Shown in pieces: positions 44,301 through 54,200 of a stretch of 64,000 nt of DNA. The DNA comes from Amphiura filiformis (Eukaryota; Echinodermata; Ophiuroidea; Amphilepidida; Amphiuridae). Every line of letters starts with the position of its first letter. Positions within the stretch are counted from its first letter, which is position 1. Below the pieces are notes generated by a model, which ran no database searches, was not told the DNA's origin, and saw only the letters and a list, made by a program, of their open reading frames with translations. The translations under genes were made by a program, and so were the position numbers. The stretch covers positions 40,840,295 to 40,904,294 of the forward strand of contig NC_092640.1 in the NCBI RefSeq assembly GCF_039555335.1. Reading direction: 5' to 3'.

Positions 44301-47300
44301 ATTATTTATTCACCAATCTTTACACAAGAATGATACAAATGAAAGGGAAGAATCCGAAATAATTAGGGTGATTACGTAACTGATGCATGCTTGAACCACA
44401 TTTTGTTCTTTGTTCTCAAAATTACAAAATATGACTTAAGGCAATAAGCGTAGCAGGCTGACAATATTATGGCTGTTTGATATTTATTACCAGCAATGTG
44501 GAAAAAGAGAACCGAAAATGTAGAACCGAAAAAGGTACCATTCTGTTGAAGGAGCAGAGTTCAACAAACCATAACCTCGCTTCTGGATATCGTTTGAAGT
44601 CAAATGATACCATTTTAAAGCTAATGATATATATTTTCTAAACTAGAAATAAAACAAAATTGACCGAGGCTGACATTACAGCTGATTCGTAGTGTACGTT
44701 CACATATATGATTAGGCTATATACAAAAATCAACAATTTGCCTTCTGTCAGATTGTCAATTTTATAATTATGTGACGGAAATTACGGCACTGAATGAGAC
44801 AGAATAATAAACCAAATTATTAGCCACGTCGACATCCATGATGACTATAAAAACACCCATGGTGACTATTAAAAACCCGTTGCAATCGGAATGTTTTCCT
44901 AGTCTGTATCCTCCAGTTCTTCAATTTCTGCGCACGGTCATCGGGTTGTGCTGATTGTAAGGAAAAGATAATGGGTATATACGAATGCAACGAGCCAAGT
45001 CATGGTCAGGATTTGATCGGCCATTACTGGGTCCCCGCAGCACCACACTGGTGTTGTACATGCCCAATTGGGTGGATTAAAACCGCTTAAAATCGATGTT
45101 AGATTCTTTTGTGTTGTAAACTGTCATCATTCTTTTGTCTACCTGTTTCATGGGTGATAGAATGCATTTTAAAATACCCTCCAAGGCCGCATCATTTCAC
45201 ATTTTAGGTGAGATGGAGCTGACGGGGACCCAGCTATGGCTGCCATTGAGGTGTAGGAATACGTGAAATTGGATTCGTCTATATTACAACGCCTCAATTC
45301 GGTGACTCTGTGTATTCATGCTAAGGTTTTCCTAACATAAAAGTTCAAATGGTGATAAAACGCACCTGACATAATTCATATATCAAAATATAATTATAAA
45401 TATTTCAAAATACAATTTCGTGCATCTGGTGTGCTCTCATCTCCCACAAAATACGCGAAAACGTCGGTATCCGAGCCACTATTAAAATTGTCAAGATCTC
45501 CAACTCATTAAGTTGGGAGGAAAAGCTGACCATTATTTAAAAATTTGGAACTTTCGTATGAAGAAATACATATTCCCCCAAAAGACTTAAAGATCTTAAT
45601 AATTTGCCATAACATTTGTATTATATTGCGAATTTAAAAACATCAAAATTATTTGATATCAGACGGACATTCAAAATTGCAACATTTAAAATTGAAATAG
45701 CAAAAAAATAGCAAAAGAAAACCCTGATTTGTTTTGCAAATTTCGACACCTCTTTGTCTGAATAGCCCCCCCCCCCTTTTTTTTGCCATGGTGACCAATT
45801 TGAATGAAGAAGATTTGGCAACCAGCTTATTTTCGCATTAATTTGGGTATGCTGACATCGAATCTGTTGTCTGCCAAGCATTTATAGTGAGACTGTGACC
45901 CTCATTAAGACCCCCAAATGACCCCATAGGATACTATACTAAACTAAACTAAACTATACTATACTATACTATACTATACTATACTATACTATACTATACT
46001 ATACTATACTATACTATACTATGCAGGCACTTATATAGCGCTCTTACAAAGAAAAACCATGTATCACAGCGCTTTACAAAAGAAAATAAAGAAGAAAAAC
46101 AACATCCAAGAACAAAGAACAAATCTTTAGATTAGACCGGAAGGTTGCCAGCGTTGGAGCGTGGCGGATATGGCGAGGGAGTTTGTTCCAAAGAAAAGGT
46201 CCTGCTACAAAGAATGCTTTGGGCAGTTCCGGCGTTGCGGACGTACATTTCACAGACTTTGAGGACCCAGATCTTCTAACTTATGGAGGCATATGGATTT
46301 TGAACACTTTGTATTAGAAGTATCTTTGAGAGTAGTATAAAACCTGAAAATTTAATTCCAATCCCATTCTCGGTTTGCATGACAGGTCACAAAAACACCC
46401 CCGTTGCGGACGTACTCACAGAAAGTGTACGTTGTGCGGTTAATGTGTTTCAGCAGAGGATGTTTAAAGCCATTCCCATAACCCAATGGGGTTTCTGACC
46501 TTGGTATGTCTGGCTTTTGTACACATGTTGCATGGTTGACCATACCTTGCACTGGGATTGTGTGCAAATATCTGGTGTTTTCATCCCTATTATTTAACAT
46601 TCAAAACATTGAGATTATGAATAAAATATGTTTCCTGTAAGAAAATCAGATATCAGTCATCTCTCTCTCTCTCTCTAGGTGCCATATCCTAAGACGTTGG
46701 CGATCATGTCATGCCACAATTCTCTGTTATAAGCCATCTCCAGAAGCTCTGTCGCTTTATGTTCAGCTCCCCTTTTTTTTAGCCAGTCTTTCAGATTTGA
46801 TAACCACATCACTCTCTTCCTGCCTCTGCTCCTTGTTCCTTCTATTCTTCCTGTCGATACTAGGTTCTCAAAACCATCCTTTCTGAGGATATGACCAAGG
46901 AATTTGAGCTGCTTAACTCTGATTTCACGTAACAGCTTCATGTTCACATTTGCTCTACTTAGGACATCGTCATTAGACACTTTATCAGTCCACGGGATCT
47001 TCATCATTCTTCTAAGGAACCACATCTCGCAGCTCTCCAATCTTCTTTTAATGTCTGTTGTTATTGACCATGCTTCACTTCCATACATTAATACAGGGAC
47101 GACATAGCAGTTGAGTACCCGAATTCTGGTCTATATACTGAGGGCACTGTTTTAGGATCTTGTCTAATTTTGAGAACGCAGACTTAGCCAGTGCAATCCT
47201 TCTCTTAATCTCCTTAATACATCTGGCATCTTCTGTGATTAGACTGCCAAGGTAGATGAAGGAGGAAACTTGCTTAATTCTTTGATCTTTCACCTTCAAT

Positions 47301-48162
47301 ATGCATGTTGGGCTTTCAGTCTTTGATACCACCATACATTCTGTCTTCTTGCAATTTAACGATAAACCTTTCCTCTCACTTTCCTGAACCACCACATCAA
47401 GAAGCCTTTGCAGATCCTCCTCAGACTCAGCTAATAGGACAGTGTCATCTGCATATCTTATGTTCGTGATGTTATGTCCACCTATACTGAGACCATTTTC
47501 CTTTTCTAGCTCCCTTAGAATCAGCTCACTGTAATAATTAAACATACTGCAGTTACTGTCCGTTTTCCTATACACAATACACAGTGCTCTCACCATTGAC
47601 GCGTGACCCCTACAAATGATGTACGTTGTAAGAATGGGCACCTGCCTGGTTAACATCACTGTGTGAAAAATAACCAGTCAATATCTAAGGTATTCTCCAA
47701 ACTTCTAGCAAATATATTTTTCTAACATGACCTAAAATTACAGCTAGGTTAGATGTTCAGAAATAGTCGCACTTTTGTAAAATATGAGTGAGGGCAAGGC
47801 ATAGCTAGCCAACTCCCCGTGTTAATTGAATGGAGATTTGACCGAAAATATTGGTATCGGACCGCTCACTTCTGAAGGATGCCACAAAAAACGGTACAAG
47901 CTACATTTTAGGTATTCTCTGGCAATCATCATGATGAGTTTCTTTATATAGTATGCCGAAATTGGGTACTGTAGGTGATTGACAAAGGGTCGCACTTTTC
48001 TGATAAATAAGTGACAGTGAACATGAAATATCAGCGCCCATAAACCCAAGTTAGTAGCTAGTTAGTGGAGGCCGTCACGGACTGATTATTGATTATTGAA
48101 GTGCCTTATTAATAGATACGCACGATTTAGGGCAAGAAAACAAACCGGGACACTTTTGGAGA

Positions 48163-48231
<69 letters not shown>

Positions 48232-51200
48232 TGACATCATCATCATCATCACTTTCTACATTTTTTCTAAACAACATAGGGCCTACCGTTTTAATAAGAT
48301 TTTTTCTTGAAATGCATGTAACTATAATTATTGTTTAGAGCGTGATGAAATAAAACATCACGATTTTCATCACAAAACAAATATAATGCATAAGAAATCG
48401 TTTGTTTTAGAGCGTGATGATGAAATAAAACATCACGATTTTCATCCCGAAACAAAGTAATACATAAGAAATCAATTTTTCGAAATAAAACATCAACATT
48501 GTCATCACGAAACAAAGTAATACATTAGAAATCGTTTGTTTTAAAGCGTGATGAAATAAAACATCACGATTTTCATCACAAAACAAAGTAATAGGCCTAC
48601 AAAAGAAATATATTTTTCAAGAGTGATTGAATAAAACATCACGATTTTCATCACGGAACAAAGTAATACATAAGACATCGTTTGTTTGATTGCAATCAAC
48701 CGCGACAGTTCGTCTCACACACATAACAATGCCCTGCGATCAAATAGGTTGATGACAACATTTGATTGAATGGACTGCACTGCGCCATGATTACGTGCAC
48801 CGGTTCAAATCCTTTGTTTGGAGCCAATCAATAATTTCACGTACAGCCTCTATGCAAATTAGAGTTTACACACGCTGCAGCTGGGGTAATCGACCGAAGC
48901 TTGTTGCCGTTAGTGATCGAATGCATGAGCTTATTTGCTTTACTGAATCGATTTACTGGATTAATTTCCTGTTAACTGGGTTTAATGCCACAAAGGTCGA
49001 ATCGCCTTTGCCATGGACCATGACTGCATCATGAGAGATCTGGTGACATCACACATCCCTGTCTGACTCCTCTCTTAATGCTTGTATATTCACTACAATC
49101 TCCATCCACCCTTATGCACGCTGTTTGGTTCCAATAAAGGTTCTGCAACAGTCGTAGATCCTTTCCATGCAGGTCTAGCCTGCCAAGATCTTCAAAAAGC
49201 TGATCATGTCTCACCTTGTCAAAGGCTTTTGAGTAGTCAATGAAACACATGAAAACATCCTTCTGCATCTCTACCGCTCTCTCTGTTATCATTCTCAAGA
49301 CATAAAGCGCATTCCTGGTACCAGCATCTTCTACAAAGCCGAACTGCTCTTTACCAATCTCAGGTTTTATTCTACTTCTTGCACGCAGTAACAGGATTCT
49401 TAGAATTATCTTTGTAACATGGCTCATAAGGCTAATTGTACGGTGTTGTTCACAATCCACAGCGCCAGGTTTCTTGGGAAGAGCAATAAAGGTTGATTTG
49501 CTCAGGTCTTCCGGAAATATCCCATCATCATACATTCTGTTGATGACTCCTGTCAGTTTCTCAATTCCATAATCCTCTAATGCTTCAATCATTTCAATAA
49601 CTATTCCATCTGGCCCAGCAGGCTTATTTCTGCTCATCATTTTTTATAGCTGATCGAACCTCTGACTGCAATATCTTTGGACCCTCAATAGAATCGGAAA
49701 GCTTGGCAAACCATCCCTTACATCGTGAAATAACTCCCCAACATATTCAATCCATCTTTTCATTACATCATCTTTCCCTACCAGCATATTACCATTCTTT
49801 GCCTTGATGCACCCAGAGCTCGAACAGCCTGATTTCCTGCCTGAGATCTCATTTATCCTCTGGTACACATTCCGATTCTCTCCAAATTGACTATCAATTT
49901 TGGCACATTTACTATTCAGCCAGGTCTCTTTGGCCTCCTTGCAACGTTTCTTTATTTGCCTGTCCAACTCTCTATATTCTTTCGAATCCTGTCCATGATC
50001 TTTTGCCTGTCTCTCATCATTGATAGAATTTCTTCTGTCATCCACTTGCTTTTACTTTCTCTTCTTCTTTGGCAGGCATTCCTCTGCTGTTTCAACCAAG
50101 ATATCCCTCATTGATTCCCATGTCATCTCTTCTCCTTCGTCTGTAAGTTGCTCAAACCTGTTCTCCACTTTGATGGAATACTCCATTCGGATCTCTGGTT
50201 TCTTCAGCTGTTCAAAATCTACCTTCTTCGTGATCTTCGCTCTCTTCATCTTTCTCAGCTTACAACGAAGTGTGCATACTACTGGAATATGATCACTTCC
50301 GCAGTCTGCCCCTGGATGTGTCTTCGCATGTTTCACTGCTCTTCTAAATCTGTCATTAATGGTTATGAAATCTATCTGGTTCCTTGTGCGATCCCCAGGG
50401 CTTTTCTATGTATATATTCTTCTGGGGTGCTCCTTAAACCAAGTGTTTGTGATTACCATGTTGTTTGCTTCACACCACTGCACCCATCTATCACCACGCT
50501 CGTTTCTTTCTCCAAGTCCAAACTCGCCTACTGTTTTGCCATCTTGTCCTTGCCCCACCTTTGCATTCAAATCTCCCATGATCAGTTGTATTTCATCTGA
50601 TTTGCACTGCGACTTTGCTTCCTCCAGTTTATCATAAAAAGCATCAATCTCCTCTTCTGTGCTCTCTGCTGTGGGAGCATATACTACAATAACAGAGATA
50701 TTGAAAGGTTGACCTTGTAGTTTGACCAGCAAAACTCTCTCACTTACAGTCCAATAGCCCAGCACACATTTAGCCATATCTGCATCTAGCATTAGCCCAA
50801 CTCCTTTCTCATGCTTGTCACCACCTGCATAAATCATCTTGAAGTCATCGATTTTGAAGTCTCCATTATTTGTCCACCTGGTTTCATTTATTCCTAGTAT
50901 GTTGATTTTAAGTCGGGTCATCTCTTGCTTAACATTTTCGAGCTTCCCACTCTGGTTAAGAGTTCGCACATTCCAGGTTCCAACTCTGATGATCTTACTT
51001 TTTCGCAAGATGACCTTACTATTTCGAACAGTAGCTAGCTGACGGTGTGGGCCCACCTGCTCTCCATGGGACACCCTACCGGGCGAGGAGCCGTCCACAT
51101 TAGGTTCCACAGCCCCTTCACGCCGTTAGTCTCTAACATCAAATTGTGACCTTCCATGATTATTCTTGGGAAACAATAAGTGAAGTGGTATCCCGTTGCC

Positions 51201-54200
51201 TTCTTCACCGCAGCATTGACAGCCGTGTTTGGGGTTCCCAAAACGCCCATCACTAAATCGAGTACTGCCGATATCCTTGAATATATTAAGGAGCGCCAAG
51301 AACTCGTACTACATCGCTGCTGCTCGATGCAGGGCTAACCATGTATCAGGGTTGAGCCTGTTATTGATCCTGCCGATCCTGTTGGTGCCATCCAACATCA
51401 ACTGGCCCCTAAGATTCCATGGTCCTCTTTTAGTTGGCTTTTACGACACGCAGAGATCACGCAGGAGGAATTCAGTCATATGAATATCAGTCATAAGTCT
51501 CAACTATTAGCTCGTTAGCTGCAGTTTTAAAAGTACCATTTGGTGTGTGTGGCAATGGGGACTTTGCCTTTAAAATTAGGTTATATTGATCAAATTTCCC
51601 AATCATAGTGCATTGTAGGAATGCCTTTAAGCCTCCTCTGGCGTTTCAGTCATCATATTACTCTGAAGTGTACAGATATTTGATGGAACTAATACTGTTT
51701 TGTTTGCATGAGAGACCAAGCTAAAGAAACACAGCAAAGACAAAAATCTGGTTTTTCTTTGGTTTTTTTGTTTTTTTGTTTTTTTATCTTACAGGTTAAA
51801 ATTACTCGGTTTCATACTCGGTTTGAATTATCTAGGGCATTACATACTGGTCTATCTCGAGATAGACCAGTATGTAATGCGTCTAAAGTCACGTCACCGT
51901 TCGCGAAATCGAGACAGCCTCCAAGATAGACCAGTATGAAATGCACTTTAAATACGACATCGGGAAATTAACCATATCTCAAACAGAACTACAACTTAAG
52001 TGTAGTTTTAAGCAATTGCATACGTAAATATAATCCAAGATTCCACTTAAATAAATCTGTTAAGTATGTGCTTTAATTTAAAACCACTTTCATGAAAATC
52101 CACAGTCTAATTAAATTATAGAAAGATAAGCTTAATACGACGATTTTCAATTGCGATTTTCTCGAAATGCGTTTTTCCGAGATAGACCAGTATGTGCGGC
52201 GTTCGACGAAATAATTCTAGTTATACAACTATTCTTTTAATACAAATACACTGCTGCCTAAGATGACTTTATAATACTGTTTTAATATCAAAATGAAGTA
52301 ATATTACCAATTTTAATGAACACTATCGCCTCTGTAGTTTCAAGCGAGTGTATAGACAGCATGAATATTTTCTGCAACACTGTGAATAATATGTAGGTCA
52401 AGACTCAGCGCAAGAGGGCGAGATGCGCTTACACTTCTCGCCCAAAATGAGTCATTTTCATTGTCCTCATAATATTAGCTTGCCAATGACATGATATTAT
52501 CCGAGCAATATCAGATATGTGTGGCCTTTAAAGCCGTCTGAGGCCGAATTGTAATAGTTATACTGGTATATTGTTATTGTAGGCCTATTTATTTTTTTAA
52601 CATGTGAAGTAACTTATGGATATAAACAAGTGGCGTCCGCAGGCTTTAAAACTTGTGGCACAATTGTCGGGGGGCTATTAGGGGTGGATTAGCCTCAGTT
52701 TAAGGTTATGCCCACCAAATGAGTATACATATTTAGGATAGCAAACACGCGATGAATTCATCTGTGACTCGGTCAAATTTGGGCAAAATTGCTCATTTGT
52801 GGAGAAAATCGCAAAACCAGTTTTTGGTCCAATTTTTTTGGACCACTGACAAAATGCTTGAAAAATGCTCAACTTCCAAAAAAATCATCAAAAAGCCTTA
52901 GTTCTGTCCAAATTTCAACAATTTTGGTACAACTTTTTCAAAATTGGTGTTGCCCTCCCCCATCTCAGTGAGACAGGATTTAAGTATCCATTTATTTACT
53001 GTACATACCGATGATATTTTCCACCATGCGTAACATTGATATGCAATGTAGTACATTACATTGATGATGTAGGGATCAAATGCATCTTACAGTGGTTTTA
53101 GTCCATTACACATAAAATGAGAATGCGTGGTCCCCCAAATCGATTTGAAATTTAAAGAAATCCCACAGAAAAATTCCCGAATAACGGACTGTGCTCATCC
53201 AATAAGACCCGGTGCCCCCGCCCTTCCCCTAGAATCCACGGTACAAACCTTCCACTAATTGAATGGTGCATTTTTCTTGATTTTGCAGAATGTAAAGGTC
53301 AAGTTGAAGGTCATATCCTATCCGAGACTGACTGTTCGAAATGCGTTTGCAAAGCTGGAGAAAAAATTTGTGAAAATATTAATCATGACATGTCTGTTGA
53401 ATCCAAGGAAGACTGTAAGATATGTCAGTGTTACAAAGGAGACGTAATTTGTGGCATCAAGGAATGCAAAGATCCCAAAAATATACCACCAAATTGTCAA
53501 CGGCGTCTGAATGAATGCTGCCCTTATGATCATTGTGACGGTAATTTACTATACTGCGCCAAGAAAGTATCCTTACACTTGGAAAAATAATCACTATTTC
53601 AAAACCGAACCATATTGGAATAAATTTGTTTTTGTAATAGATGCACAATATAATCCGGCACATTATGACATCCCATTGAATCCAATGTGACTTCAAGAAG
53701 CAAAGTTACAAGCATTTGATTAAACGAAGGTCCAATTTTAAAAGTGACAATTTTGCCTATTCAAAACTCCACGGACTAGACATCTGGTTTGAGAGTGGTG
53801 TACGGCTAATTAAGGCGTGCCTTTAATTTAAAACAAAAGGAACAAAAGAAACCTGAAACAAAAGAACTGACAAATAAAAAGAAAGTTATGAAAAGTACAG
53901 ACAAGTAAAAACTGGAAAAAACTGATTTAAATAAAACTGTGTTGTCTCTTAAATTTGTTGCGCTTGTATAGGCCAGTTTGTCACTTTTAAAAGTGGACTT
54001 TCGTCCATTATTACTTCTTGAGGTGACATTGGATTCAATGTGGTGTCATAATGTGCAGAATTACATCGTGCATCTATTACAAAAACAAATTTATTCCAAC
54101 ATGGTTCGGTTTTGAAATTGTGATTATTTTTCCAAGTGTAAGGATACTTTCTTGGCGCAGTATATATTATACATTATTTAAACTGTATTACCTTTGTATG

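Larger units (their letters stand above)
47543..49035. mobile_element. 1.49-kb insertion inside the RTE reverse transcriptase
   Basis: It separates codons for SPDL and FNYYSEL. Its two ends (CATACTGCAGTTACTGTCC and, inverted, CATGATGCAGTCATGGTCC) match at 14 of 19 positions, so they may be terminal inverted repeats. It holds an ATC microsatellite, a 75-bp minisatellite and the repeat shared with 30484-30600. No coding region. Confidence 0.65.
46660..51475 (-). mobile_element. RTE-type LINE, decayed, split by a 1.5-kb insertion
   Basis: On the minus strand 50406-51110 encodes an APE-type endonuclease ([43 protein letters not shown]). A TAG then interrupts it before [10 protein letters not shown] (50052-50336). 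49644-50045 is the linker. 49029-49640 starts the RT ([47 protein letters not shown]). 47075-47542 continues it ([26 protein letters not shown]). 46675-47088 ends it ([17 protein letters not shown]). The single-ORF endonuclease-RT layout fits the RTE clade, BovB-like. The 3' end is a GA-repeat tail near 46660-46677. Confidence 0.88.

Noticed and set aside
46023-46300. CRISPR-like or origin-like array with the adjacent pentanucleotide repeat
   Set aside because: It is a plain microsatellite next to a retroposon-like tail in an animal genome.
48086-48338. Poly-Asp or poly-Ser proteins
   Set aside because: They are translations of the ATC microsatellite.
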